Below are positions 44,153 to 55,074 of a stretch of DNA of 64,000 nucleotides, piece after piece. The stretch comes from Leptidea sinapis (lineage: Eukaryota; Arthropoda; Insecta; Lepidoptera; Pieridae): contig NC_066273.1 of NCBI RefSeq assembly GCF_905404315.1, positions 868,001-932,000 on the forward strand. The letters run 5' to 3'. Made by a program: the position numbers and the translations under genes. Below the pieces are notes generated by a model. That model was not told where the DNA came from, ran no database searches, and saw only the letters and a program-made list of their open reading frames with translations. Position 1 is the first letter of the stretch, and every line of letters begins with the position of its first letter.

Positions 44153-44622
44153 TGAAGTGTAAAGTATGCGATTAACTGGCGGCGCAGCTGCCCAGTAACA
44201 TAGAGCTAGTAATTTGGTCATAACTTAGTCAATTTATGTCGTCGAACAAAAATTTTAGCACTGTATTTCATGGATATCTTTGTTCAATAAATCTGCCAAG
44301 CATTAGCTCTATAAACCACGTGTGAATTGCACACATGTTTTTTTTTATCTATCTACCTACTTCTATCAATTGAAATACAATAAACTGTGATTACAAACTC
44401 TTCAATTTTTCAAGAACAGGCAAGAAAACATAAATGAACGAAATAAGATGGGGGCCAAAAGCTTCGAATCCGAGATAGGAGTGAAAAAAAGTACTACAAT
44501 TTTAAAAATTGCAGAAATTCAAATTTTGCGACGGAAGTCGGAACAATTTGAAAGTTGAAACGATAAGTAATCTTTTCATAAAAAAATAATAACAATTCTT
44601 TATTCTATATTTTGAATACATA
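44153..44622. other. FANCD2 upstream region
   Basis: A 470-bp AT-rich stretch between a LINE tail and the FANCD2 ATG must contain the proximal promoter, unless transcription starts within the LINE. No TATA box or initiator is unambiguous. Confidence 0.4.
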
Positions 44623-47600
44623 ATGAGTGGGAAAAGGTCGATTCAAGATGTTAATGATATTATTACTCTAAGTAAAAGACGTAAAAGTTTTGAAGAGGAG
44701 AAAAATTCTTACTTGATAACTATTTTAGAAGAATGCGGATTAAGCTTAAAACCCCCACCTGATAAAAATATTGCTACAACTGATACAGTGCATATTATTC
44801 GCAATATTAGAAAGAGTCTTCAAAAACACAGTGACTATCCACGGAATGCTTTAGAAATGATTAGTAATCTTCAGAAGGAATGCAATAACTTGAACCTTTT
44901 CAAACATTACCTGTATCCAAATATTGTTAGAATATCGTCTGAGAATAATTGTGAAATTATTTATCTGAATGATAGTGTTATAAAAATTCTATTAAATGTA
45001 CCCATACTGCAGTCAAAACTAATTGATTTTGTCTTTGAAAAAGCAATTGATTTGGCAGCTGATTCAAAATGTGGACCATGGATCCAAACAATTATGAAGT
45101 GCTTTTCTTCATTAGATAATCTAGTTGACCATGAAAAAATGTCCACAAATCTAATCAATTTACTTGATATTGCTTCAGAGAGATTAGTGCGGCTTGAAAT
45201 AATAACCGCAATACCAGACATTGTTGGGGACCAGGAACATGATAATGTTGCTACAGAAATGAGTAGAATTTTATCTGAAGATCACGATCTTATACCTGCT
45301 ATACTAGATTGCTTGACATACTTGTGCCTATCAGACCAACAATATGAAGAGTTACAAAAGAAAACATTAAATATTCTTATGAGTTTATCAAAATGCAATT
45401 ACTTTCCTAATTTTGTTAAATTTCTTCTTATTACTGGCCGTATGAATGATCAAAGATATTTAGAAACAATTATTGGAATAAGAAATGCATTAGGATGGTC
45501 AAGTTTGATAGCTTCACCCCAGGATATTGCAACCAGTCAAGTTCTTACTGCTCAAGCTATAAGGACCTCAATGATTTCCTCCAAAGTAATAGCAACTTCA
45601 TGGCTAAAAGTGGTGACTAATTGCAAAGAAAGCAGTGATCATAAACCTATTGATTTAGTCATAATGATAATTCTATATTCAACATCAGAAGAAAAGCAGA
45701 AACAAGTAGAAAATTTCATATGCAAACAAATAAAACTTAACATACTTAAAGAAGAACTGATTGATGAGGCGTTTGAGAAATTCAAACCAACAATAAAAGA
45801 TAATTTAAGACATATAATAAGTCTCACAAATTCACTTTTGAAAACAAAGTCTGATCCTTTGATACAGTCATTTGCTGCACATATATATACAAAAATGTTG
45901 TCTAAACTTGAAGAAAGCTGCCAGACAATAGTTGCTGAATTACTTCAACTAGGTTTAGATTGCAAGCAATGTATCATGAACATTCTAATAATATTGAACA
46001 AAGTTGCCAGCAAAGATATTTTATTATTGAAACCTCAGTGTATACAAATGTTAATCTTATTAGATCGCACAGATGATATGAATTTATTAGAAATAAGGGC
46101 AACCATGAACTTACTCTGTAATTTAGCATATAGTATTGATAATTCTGTAATCCGTGATGACATTCACATGATTATTAGAAAAGAATTAGGAAGTTCAAAT
46201 CTCTCTATAAAGATGCAAGGTATTATCGCTGGAATACATGCTGTTAAATTTCTTATGTGTGCTCAGAGTGAGAATGATAGAACTATAGATTTTCCAGATG
46301 ATATCAGTTATAGTTCTGTAAACCATTTAGCTGAAGGTGATTTAAGAGAAGCAGCACAAATTATTGAGTTGATAAGCTGTAGTACCAGACAATTCCCAGA
46401 TATGATAGTTTTCTTTTATGATGAGCTATGTGAAGTTGTAAAACCTGTAAATAAAATGAACAAAAACTTTTTGGCATGGCTGACAGATGCTGTAACCAAT
46501 GATTTGCAGCAAAATTTTATTGTAGATAATCTAGAAACAGACAAAATTGGTGACTTAAAGCTATCAATGCAGTATTGTCAAAATTCTGACAGTGAAATGG
46601 ATGAGGTAATTGCTATAAACATTGGTGGATTAACTTTGCAACAGAAAGAAGATATTAGCATCTGTTTGCTCCCACCACTCTTTCAACTAGTACAAACACT
46701 ACATCTAAGACAACATGAAAATAATTTATCTAGCATTGATGCATTGTTGGGTTGCTCCGTTATAATGCCTGTCTTTGACATAGATGATATGGAAGAATTT
46801 AACAACTCAAATATTTGTTGCATTTTAGACTGCTTAATTTATTGTGCAAATTGGTTTCGTGAACTAATAAATGCCTTTGCCACCCAAACTGATGATGCAC
46901 TTAAAACTAAAATTTTTAACAGAATTCTACAAACACAACAAATAGAGGCTTTAATTGGCAAAATCATGATGAAAACAAACATAATATATAGACCACCAAT
47001 TTATTCTGTCAGAATGAGTCAAGAACAAACAAATGATAAAATTAAATCTCAAAGCACAAAACAAAAAGCTCAGAAGAAGTCTAATCAAGATGTCACTGCA
47101 CTTCCTGAAACAATAGGGTCACAACAGAGCCAGAATAATGCTAATACAGTTTTAAATAAAATTGATGGGATTAATAACATAAGCAAGTCATTGAGACCAT
47201 TCAATTTAAATATATTAAATTTGCTAAAAAGTGACATAAGAGAACATGAAGATACTGATTCAGAGCTTAATATTGAGACATTGGTTTATCTTTTAAAAAA
47301 CATTTGTGAAATTATTGGAATAAGTCTAATTTCAAAGATAAAAAGAAATACATTCCTTACGAAACCTGATAGAAATGATGTTTATGACAAGACTGCAGCT
47401 GAAAACAGTGCTAAGCTGATAAGCTTTATACTACCCAATATTGGAACTCATATGACATTTTGCATAAATTTTTTAGAAACAAATGCTTTTGAAAGTGATC
47501 ATGAGGACGGATTAATATATAGTTCAAAAATTATCAACTGTGTAACTTGCTTGGAATATATATATAATTTTTACACAATTTACTTTAAATGGATTGGGTT

Positions 47601-48675
47601 TAAAAGTGGTAACATGCCACTACTAAAAACATCACTACGAACAATAGCAGTTAAAGATAAGGATAATGCAGTAACATTAAAAGATCTAGTAATTGCAGCA
47701 ACAAAATATTTGCAAAGTCATGAAAAATACTGCCTCCAGTTTGCCACAGCAGTGTCTCTAATTGAATTATTAAAGGCTTTAAAAGAGCATTATTCAAACA
47801 GTACTATTTTAAAAATTATCAGAGACACTGCAAAAACCTTTTTAATGAGACAATGGAAGACATCAGATGGAGTATTGGAAAAAGGACTTATTTATAATCA
47901 AAGTATTGATACTTTGGCTAATGTTTATTTTATTCACAATGAAATAATAGAGCTGAAAAAAATCACATTGCTTTTAGTCAATGATATACAAGCACTGAAA
48001 AGCCGAAATGATACCTTAAATTCTTTCAAAAGTATTAACAAAGCAAATTTCACTGTACTTTATAGGAATTTAGGTACTGCTCTTCATGAAGTTGCCAAAA
48101 AACATCTGACTAAGGGCTTAACTAATTCAGAACATTTAGAGTTATGGAAAGATGTAGCCTTGATACTTCGGTGTATGTCTGATATTGCAAAGTCTTTAGA
48201 CAACAGAAATAATTTGTCTGCCTTTTTTAAGAAGTCTCTACCAGTTATTAAACTTTTCCTATCCCAAGGAATGCCAATTATAGAGTTACAATTTAAAACT
48301 GAAACACAAGAAGTGCTAGAGATTCTTAAAATACTGCAACAATCAACAAGATTCCTACAATCATTATGCTGTCACTCTAGATTGAAAAAAGATACAGTAT
48401 TAATAAGTAAAGTTCCTTATATGAGACAATTACTTGAGACAATAATCTATAGGGTAAAAGCTGCTTTAACAGCTAATAATTGTTCAGAAGCATTTTGGAT
48501 GGGAAATCTCAAAAATAAAAATATTCATGGAGAAGTGATAGCAACTCAGCAGAGTGTTGAGAGTGAAGAATCTGTTGAGGATTGTGATGATCAGTTGCCT
48601 GAGGATGATGACTATGAGGATAGTGATGAAGACATGTTGAATCCAGACTCAAAAAGCCTAAGTGATATTGTGTAA
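44623..48675 (+). CDS. FANCD2: Fanconi anaemia group D2 protein
   Basis: An uninterrupted 1350-residue ORF is collinear with vertebrate FANCD2 (about 1450 residues). Recognisable segments are SWLKVVTNCKESSDHKPIDLVIMIILYS (about 326-353), DIHMIIRKELGSSNLSIKMQGIIAG (about 511-535), NFLAWLTDAVTNDLQ, LCxxPxLFQLV-like and NWFRELINAFATQ. An acidic C-terminal tail ends EDSDEDMLNPDSKSLSDIV. Lys530 in SIKMQGIIAG aligns with the conserved monoubiquitylation lysine (human K561). The FANCI-FANCD2 clamp on DNA is activated there during crosslink repair and replication stress. SKRRK near residue 18 may be nuclear-localising. The complete lack of introns contrasts with the many-exon vertebrate gene. Its 3' end has been copied to 52940-53400. 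Confidence 0.96.
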   Translation: MSGKRSIQDVNDIITLSKRRKSFEEEKNSYLITILEECGLSLKPPPDKNIATTDTVHIIRNIRKSLQKHSDYPRNALEMISNLQKECNNLNLFKHYLYPNIVRISSENNCEIIYLNDSVIKILLNVPILQSKLIDFVFEKAIDLAADSKCGPWIQTIMKCFSSLDNLVDHEKMSTNLINLLDIASERLVRLEIITAIPDIVGDQEHDNVATEMSRILSEDHDLIPAILDCLTYLCLSDQQYEELQKKTLNILMSLSKCNYFPNFVKFLLITGRMNDQRYLETIIGIRNALGWSSLIASPQDIATSQVLTAQAIRTSMISSKVIATSWLKVVTNCKESSDHKPIDLVIMIILYSTSEEKQKQVENFICKQIKLNILKEELIDEAFEKFKPTIKDNLRHIISLTNSLLKTKSDPLIQSFAAHIYTKMLSKLEESCQTIVAELLQLGLDCKQCIMNILIILNKVASKDILLLKPQCIQMLILLDRTDDMNLLEIRATMNLLCNLAYSIDNSVIRDDIHMIIRKELGSSNLSIKMQGIIAGIHAVKFLMCAQSENDRTIDFPDDISYSSVNHLAEGDLREAAQIIELISCSTRQFPDMIVFFYDELCEVVKPVNKMNKNFLAWLTDAVTNDLQQNFIVDNLETDKIGDLKLSMQYCQNSDSEMDEVIAINIGGLTLQQKEDISICLLPPLFQLVQTLHLRQHENNLSSIDALLGCSVIMPVFDIDDMEEFNNSNICCILDCLIYCANWFRELINAFATQTDDALKTKIFNRILQTQQIEALIGKIMMKTNIIYRPPIYSVRMSQEQTNDKIKSQSTKQKAQKKSNQDVTALPETIGSQQSQNNANTVLNKIDGINNISKSLRPFNLNILNLLKSDIREHEDTDSELNIETLVYLLKNICEIIGISLISKIKRNTFLTKPDRNDVYDKTAAENSAKLISFILPNIGTHMTFCINFLETNAFESDHEDGLIYSSKIINCVTCLEYIYNFYTIYFKWIGFKSGNMPLLKTSLRTIAVKDKDNAVTLKDLVIAATKYLQSHEKYCLQFATAVSLIELLKALKEHYSNSTILKIIRDTAKTFLMRQWKTSDGVLEKGLIYNQSIDTLANVYFIHNEIIELKKITLLLVNDIQALKSRNDTLNSFKSINKANFTVLYRNLGTALHEVAKKHLTKGLTNSEHLELWKDVALILRCMSDIAKSLDNRNNLSAFFKKSLPVIKLFLSQGMPIIELQFKTETQEVLEILKILQQSTRFLQSLCCHSRLKKDTVLISKVPYMRQLLETIIYRVKAALTANNCSEAFWMGNLKNKNIHGEVIATQQSVESEESVEDCDDQLPEDDDYEDSDEDMLNPDSKSLSDIV

Positions 48676-48741
48676 TTGTAATTGATGTCATAACAAAATG
48701 ACATTTTGGTTTATAGACCAGTGTTGACAATTTTTTAAAAC

Positions 48742-49609
48742 CAAAAAAACAATAGTAGGATGAAACCCATTGGGAATGGAAAATAATATAACAAAAATGA
48801 AAGAAAAAATAATTACGGGCGATCTGAGGTTGGGAAGTGGAAAATAGGGGGTGATTAAGGGTAAAACGGGTTTATCTAATCTATATAATATGAAAAAAAC
48901 TGGATAGCATAACAGTTAATTATTACCCTTTTTACATTTATAAATAGATTTGATTAATTGTTATCCATATTATTGCTGCTACGAAATAACATGTATGAAT
49001 TCTCAATGAAACGCATTTTGATGGGCTTAAATTTTCCGAACATTTACCATTGTAATTTATATTTTTTTTTACACTATCGGAATGTAGTGATTTTGACGAA
49101 CAGAAAACAGACCAATTTTTTGACAAGAGCTGATATATTTTGACGGGTGAATTTTCGAATGAAAATAAGGGTTCTTTTTCGATATTTGAGTCAAAATGAG
49201 GTGAAAAAATAAATATTTCAATTCTAATAAATTACAGTGTATTTGGGACATAAAAAGGTAAATTTTCACCAAATTTAGTGAAAAAAAAAATTAGCTTTGA
49301 AAATGATAAAAATAAAAAATCCAAAACTTGGTTTTTTGAATTTTTCACCTAAACGGTTAAAACAATGTAGGTTATGTCAAAAAATTTTTAATATAAAAGT
49401 TGTCGATCTTTTTATTTTCTACAATTTTGCCATTTTACTTATTTCCATAGGACTTGCAGTTTTGCCGGAAATCGAGATTAACCGTTTTTTACCCTTAATC
49501 ACCCCCCCTTTTCCATTTCCCGACCTCAGATCGACTGTAATTTATTTTTCCTTTCATTTTTGTTATATTCTATTCCATTCCCAACGGGTTTCATCCTACT
49601 ATTTTTTTT
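48742..49609. repeat. Long inverted-repeat element just 3' of FANCD2
   Basis: 48742-48872 (AATAGTAGGATGAAACCCAT, GGGCGATCTGAGGT, GGGGGTGATTAAGGGTAAAACGG) is the reverse complement, at roughly 85-90% by eye, of 49484-49609. The arms flank about 610 bp of AT-rich interior. It begins 66 bp after the FANCD2 stop, so it probably lies in the 3' UTR. The left arm and part of the interior are also in the duplicated copy at 53150-53400; the right arm is not. Confidence 0.8.
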
Positions 49610-49675
49610 TTCACTTTTTATCATTTTCAAAGGCTTCAGCACTGGTCTATATAGTTATTGTTATGAAATGAAATC

Positions 49676-50220
49676 GGCATACATTTATTTGTTTAATTGA
49701 CTGATCGCCATACAGACATATAGTTGTAGAAGGAATACTTATATAGCTACTAGTGCAGCATTAAAAAAACCTATAGTCACCTGAGAATTCCTTATTATAT
49801 ATATTATTATAGTCCTAAGGAATACTTAACTTTAAGTATCATCAGACCTGTTCTTAAATGGTTATGGAATGGTTTTGACATGAAATAGTGAGATTAATGT
49901 TTCTATTTCTGGAAAAATTAATGCTATATTGTATAACAATACATTATAATTTAAAGAATTAATCAGTTATTAGTTACAATAAATACATTTCAGTTTTAAA
50001 AATTTTTGATAGTGCACTCATTTTCTATATGATGAGGCTGTATGGTACACCCTCGTCTAAATTGAGAAGGCTTCCATCGATATCTGTTCAAGTACAGACG
50101 AAGATCCACCTCCTGTTTTAAACAGGCTGTCACGTTCATTCATTTGCTCGAGTATTATAAAATATAAGCGTAAGTCGTAACATTCCTAAAATCACAACAA
50201 TTACAGTTGAACAAAGAGAA
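49676..50220. other. Intergenic DNA, nothing recognised
   Basis: AT-rich, without coding similarity or clear repeats. Confidence 0.4.
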
Positions 50221-50221
50221 T

Positions 50222-51050
50222 TAAAACACTACGTTAGTTGAAGACACTAACATGACACTGACAACACCAGAGGAATCACAGAAGCGTTGACGGTCTTTTA
50301 GGAAGTTGAACGCACTTTTTTTAAATGTACCTATGTCGTATCGTCCCGGAAACACCGCACAAGGAAGCTCTTTCCACAGCTTTGTAGTACGTGGAAGAAA
50401 GCTCCTTGAAAACCGCACTGTGGAGCACCGCCACATATCTATATGGTGGGGATGATATCCTAACTTGTAGCGTGTCGTGCGAAGGTGGAATTGGGCGGCA
50501 GGAATCAGGCGAAACAGCTCTTCGGAAAACCCCGTAATAAATGCGGTAGAAAATTAAGCGACGCCTCTACGCAACGCCAAGTGATCCAGCCGTTTGCAGA
50601 GCACTAGTCAGATGGATCGAGCTGATACTGGGGACAATCAATAATAACAATACTCCATGTGTGGCCGGCCCTGCGTTTTGTAGAGCGCTAGAATGTGGGC
50701 CTACTTGAAGTATTGCCATTCTCTTCATTAATGACGCCCAGCTTCTTCGAAGCCAATTTGGCTTTGCCCTCCAGATGGCCACGGAATTGGCAATAGCTCG
50801 AGAATTCGAGACCCAGTATTTCGATACTATTTGAGGTGTTGTCGAAGAGCAGTGGTACGACAAATGGGGTTTCTTTTGTGGTAAACGCGAAAACTTGGGT
50901 TTCTGGGGGTTAAATTGGATAGGGTTCAATTTACCCCATTCTGCGACCTTCTCAATAGAGGATTCGATAGAAGACACAAGTTTCTCTCGGCACTGTTCGA
51001 CGATTTCCCGAGAAAGACTTGCATGGACTTCGCTTCGGATATTGCCACAG
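50222..51050 (-). pseudogene. LINE family B RT C-terminal fragment
   Basis: Reverse-complement translation gives SSIESSIEKVAEWGKLNPIQFNPQ, LGVINR.., and WRCSTVRFSRSFLPRTTKLWKELPCAVFPGRYDIGTFKKSAFNFL, as in the RT at 30880-31625. There are frameshifts and a deletion of about 30 bp in the middle. Both ends are lost. Confidence 0.8.
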
Positions 51051-51196
51051 TAAAATATAACCAGTCAGTTTATTTTATTCGTCGTGTTCAGACAGTTAGG
51101 GGTTTCCTTCAATATATTTGGAAAAAATATTGAAAAATAAGTGCTTATGAATAACTTTATGTGCTAAGAAATTAATTTGTCTTATTATTTATTAAA

Positions 51197-51444
51197 CAAT
51201 GATATTTAAAAGTATAGAGAGGTTACCTAGACAACTTTCGGTGTTTAAAAATGATACACTAACGCACACATGAATAATTTAACATTGCAATAGCACACTA
51301 CATTACGATTACACGTCAAACAAGGATAGTAAATGCAATTATCGCAATCGAAAAAGAGATAAATCTAATTTGCTAATTGCTTCGTATTTATACAGAAAGC
51401 GCGCTAGTGACATATCTACCTCTTTTAATACTAAAATATCATTG
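51197..51444. mobile_element. Second copy of the hAT-like element, 248 bp, perfect 8-bp TSD
   Basis: It begins CAATGATATTTAAAAG and ends AAAATATCATTG. TTATTAAA flanks it at 51189-51196 and 51445-51452. The first about 200 bp and the last about 45 bp match the two ends of the element at 2939-4507, so 1.3 kb of interior has been deleted. The independent target duplication confirms both element boundaries. Confidence 0.9.
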
Positions 51445-51452
51445 TTATTAAA

Positions 51453-52180
51453 CTGGTATCACAAATAATTTATCGATATACTGTCGATACTAAGAGTTCA
51501 GCTATATTATGCTAACAAAATATGTATCCTTTTAAATATGTAGCCAAGGAAACCAAATTTGACGTCTCTGGGATAGAACTCCCCATAATAGATTAATGTA
51601 TAATTAGCTTAGTATTTCTTAGCACAAACTCATGGAAAACCTATGAGTGCGGCGGTAAGCTTTTTAAACAAGCAACTAGCAAAGTGTTAATTGAATGAGA
51701 CACAATATAATGATTAATACAACAGATCTCATTGATGATTGAGTACACACTATTTTTTACATAATACCTACCTAGTAATAAAAGTAATATTTTTTCTGTC
51801 CATTGGCATCAATTTGAGGGAGTAGGTGGGAGATTCCCTACACGGAATAGGTAAAAAAGGCTTGGCTACGCTAAATCCCTACATATTATAAAACAAAGTA
51901 CTCCGCCACGTCTATGTGTCTGTTCACGATAAACTTAACTGTCGAAAACTACTGCACCGATTTTGATACTGTTTTCTCCAATGGATAGTTTGGTTCTCGG
52001 GGAAGGTTTTAGTATATAATTTGTTAAGTTTTTGTGTATCCACATTAACGATATTGTTGGAGGTGTCGAAAAGAAAAACTACCTGGGAGCCTTCAACGAA
52101 AACTCTGTCTAAAACCTTTGTGATATAACAAAATAATGTATGGTGGAATTGTGAATCTTATATGTATAGGTCTACAGATA
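51453..52180. other. Intergenic DNA with an interspersed-repeat segment at about 51880-52150
   Basis: 51882 onward (ACATATTATAAAACAAAGTA, then GTCTGTTCACGATAAACTTA and ACTACTGCACCGATTTTGATAC) has the layout of the abundant short-repeat class also seen at 8675 and 53816. No gene is recognised. Confidence 0.4.
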
Positions 52181-52182
52181 AA

Positions 52183-52560
52183 AAAAAATTAACAAAAAAA
52201 ACAACCGACTTCAAAAACACTATTTCAAAACAATAGATATAATATGCACTATAAAGTATAAAAATAATTGCGTATTTTTATACAATCTAATTAATTAATC
52301 TAATTCTAGTTACGATTATTGTCATTTTTGGAATCGGTGTCCTTCCGCCGCGACTCGCTCTCGCCTCTCGCCTCCTCACAACTCCAGTACATCACACCTA
52401 TATGTTATAACTATGTATGTAGTTAAAAACCTATCATGGATGACAAAAAAAAAAATCAAATTCAGTTAACCCAGTCGAAAGTTTTGAGGTCACAAACATA
52501 AAAAAAAATACCGACGAATTGAGAACCTCCTCCTTTTTTGAATTCGGTTAAAAAGTCCGC
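52183..52560. repeat. CCGACTTCAAAAA-family repeat, arm plus flank
   Basis: 52201-52345 matches the left arm of the fold-back at 27903-28028 with an 11-bp expansion (TTAATTAATCTAA). 52440-52560 is the CCTCC...TTTTTTGAATTCGGTTAA end in reverse orientation. Confidence 0.7.
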
Positions 52561-52872
52561 GATGGCATAATATGTCTATCTCTTAAGGATAACACACTAG
52601 ATCCATTTTAATACGACATTAATCCTTATCATCAATACTACTGTTTCCAAAATTAATCACCGCCAAGCGCGACCTAGACCGTGGTTCTTACGCTTTCTAT
52701 TAAATAAATAATAATGAAATTTTGATGTCTGATATACACAGAAACACATAGGGTGTCTTACGTCCCAATGTTTATTTATAAATTTTATTAAAGCAATGTA
52801 CCTGAGGTTTTGATACTAAAAAGCAATGACGTTCTATGCATAAAGCCACTTCACCTCCTACAAAATCAAAGC

Positions 52873-52928
52873 CGCAAATGCCACAAATGACACCATAACT
52901 TAGTATGGTGTCATTTGTGGCATTTGCG
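52873..52928. repeat. Perfect 25-bp inverted repeat with 6-nt loop
   Basis: Arms 52873-52897 and 52904-52928 are perfect reverse complements around ACTTAG. The left arm is part of the flanking repeat; the right arm is an added inverted copy. It sits 10 bp before the FANCD2-derived segment. Confidence 0.9.
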
Positions 52929-52939
52929 AAAAAGCTTAC

Positions 52940-53085
52940 TTTTGGATGGGAAATCTCAGAAATATAATAATATTCATGGCGTAGTGATAGGAACTCAGCA
53001 GAGTGTTGAGAGTGAAAAATCTGTTGAGGATAGTGATGAAGACATGTTGAACCCAGACTCGATAAGCTTAAGTGATATTGTTTAG
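52940..53085 (+). pseudogene. FANCD2 C-terminal pseudogene fragment
   Basis: It matches codons from FWMGNL to SDIV-stop of FANCD2. A 2-bp insertion in the AAATATAATAAT stretch shifts the frame to stops. A 39-bp deletion has removed 13 codons between two GAGGAT repeats of the acidic tail. Divergence is modest (about 10% by eye). No promoter or start is copied, so it is not a gene, though it could be transcribed from elsewhere. Confidence 0.9.
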
Positions 53086-53531
53086 TAGGGTGTACCTACC
53101 TAACAACAAAATGACATTTTGGATTATATACCAGTGTCGATAATTTTTAAAACCAAAAAAAAATAGAAGGATGAAATTCATTGGAAATGGAAGAGAATAT
53201 AACAAAAATTAAAGGAAAAATTATACGGGCGATCTGAGGTCGGCAAGTGGAAAATGGGGGGTGATTAAGGGTAAGAAACGGTTTATCTAATCTAATAGCA
53301 TAACACTAAATTATTGTCCTTTTTACATTTATAAATAGATTTGATTAATTGTTATCCATATTATTGCTGCTACGAAATCAAATGTATGACTTCTCTATGA
53401 TAAAGTAATGTAGCAGCAATGCCGACCTGAGGTATTGACAATAAAAAGCAATGACGTTCTATACATAAAGACACTTCACCTCATACGAAATCAAAGCCGA
53501 ATTAAGGCACATGCCACAAATAACTCCATAA

Positions 53532-54435
53532 TAAGCTTCGACTGCTATGTCTATACATTTCTGCGTTTCCTTCAGCTTTTAAAAATTTTATTGGTCAATA
53601 GGCAGCAATGAAAAAACTATTTCAGTTTCAGCTGAGTATTACGAATTTAGAACCCGATTTGGAAAGTGACATCAGTGGAGTAGCAGTTAGGTATTTTTTA
53701 AACCAAACGAAAAAGAGGGTTGCTATAAGTTTTACGTTCGTCAGTCTGTCCCTATTTTCCGATCAAGATCTGTTCAGTCGAAGGTTTTTTACCTTTTTAA
53801 AAAAAAATCCCACCCATATTATAAAGGGGAAAGTTTGTGTGTGTATTTATTAGCTTATGTTTATATTTGTAACTTCTTTACGTTCTAAAGGGATTTGGAT
53901 TAAATGAGATAAGGTAACTTTTGATGAGAGAAATTAATACTCAAATATAATATTTTTATGTACATAAAATAATTAGTTAAACTGGTTATTTAAATGTTAA
54001 GTTCCTTGAATTAAATGAAATTTGTCTTTTAGACTTAGATATCTTTTCCAGGGTATATTTTTTTTGTATATGTAGTGTAAGCGGACATCAACATATTATA
54101 TAATTTGTATAACAGCTTTTGTCAAATTTTAAATGTGGTTAAATCCAAAAAACTTAAATCCTTTAATGGTGAAATATAAATATGCTTATTTGGTTTGTAA
54201 ATTTTTTCACATCTCTCACTTGGAAGCAACTGGCGTGATTTCTCTTTCATTATCTCGTGTACGGGAATGCTGAAACATATAAGCTTTAAAATAAGTATCA
54301 ATTATCATAAGGTAACGATACTTCCGTGATAACGTGTAAATAGCACTAGTATGTAATTGTTAACGTATTGAAAGCCATTCACATTACACAAAATACAATA
54401 TTGCTAATCATTGTTCAATAGGCCTTAAAAATGTT
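53532..54435. other. Intergenic DNA, no gene recognised
   Basis: An 81-codon ORF (53608-53853) runs into a short-repeat end (ATATTATAAAGGGGAAAGTTTGTGTG at about 53816). The rest is AT-rich. Confidence 0.4.
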
Positions 54436-54439
54436 CACA

Positions 54440-55070
54440 AAAAAACAACCGACTTCAAAATACAATAATCGTTACTATACTTAGATTTATTAATTTGGAT
54501 TGTATAAAATACGTAATTATTTTTATACTTTTTAGTGCACATTACATCTATTGTTTTGGAATAGTGTTTTTGAAGACGGTTGTTTTTTTTTTGTTATTTT
54601 TTTTTATTTTATGATTTTCAGTGAATTTGAAGTACACTAACTAACAATTTGTCTAAATATGTGTAAATATACTAAATTTTTCAATGTAGCAATGAACGTA
54701 AGTACTTTACAATTTGATTATAGACAGTGTTCCGTTACTTTGTCATGAATTCCGTAATCAGAACGTAACCAAGCTCTCACCAAACTATCTTTGAAGTATA
54801 TGCTTTCCAATAAAAAAATAATCATCTAAATCTGTTGGCGCGATATTGAGTTATTCGTAAATTTATCATCCACTAAAGAAGATTCAGGCAAGTATCGTTA
54901 ATTCGCTCCTAAGAATAGAAGACTTCCGTTACTTTGTTATGGATCCCATAAGCAGAGCCTGACCAAACTGTCATCAAACTACATTAGAAGTATATCCTTT
55001 TCAATAAAAAAAGAATTGAAATTGGGTGGCGTGATATTGAGTTATTCGTAAATTTGTTGTGCACATATTT
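54440..55070. repeat. CCGACTTCAAAAA-family repeat, decayed copy
   Basis: 54445-54590 is the right arm (TTTTTATACTTTTTAGTGCACATTA to TTTTTGAAGACGGTTG), followed by the reverse of the flank seen at 27417-27850 (TTTGTCATGAATTCCGTAATCAGAA). Confidence 0.7.
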
Positions 55071-55074
55071 TTTT

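Larger units (their letters stand above)
52801..53531. repeat. Duplication cassette: FANCD2 3' end between two copies of another repeat
   Basis: 52801-52898 and 53426-53531 are direct copies of one repeat (CCTGAGGT.TTGA.A.TAAAAAGC, ATGACGTTCTAT.CATAAAG.CACTTCACCTC). Between them lie the second arm of a 25-bp hairpin and 52940-53401, which copies 48493-49006 (the last 60 codons of FANCD2, its 3' UTR and the left half of the inverted-repeat element). Confidence 0.85.
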
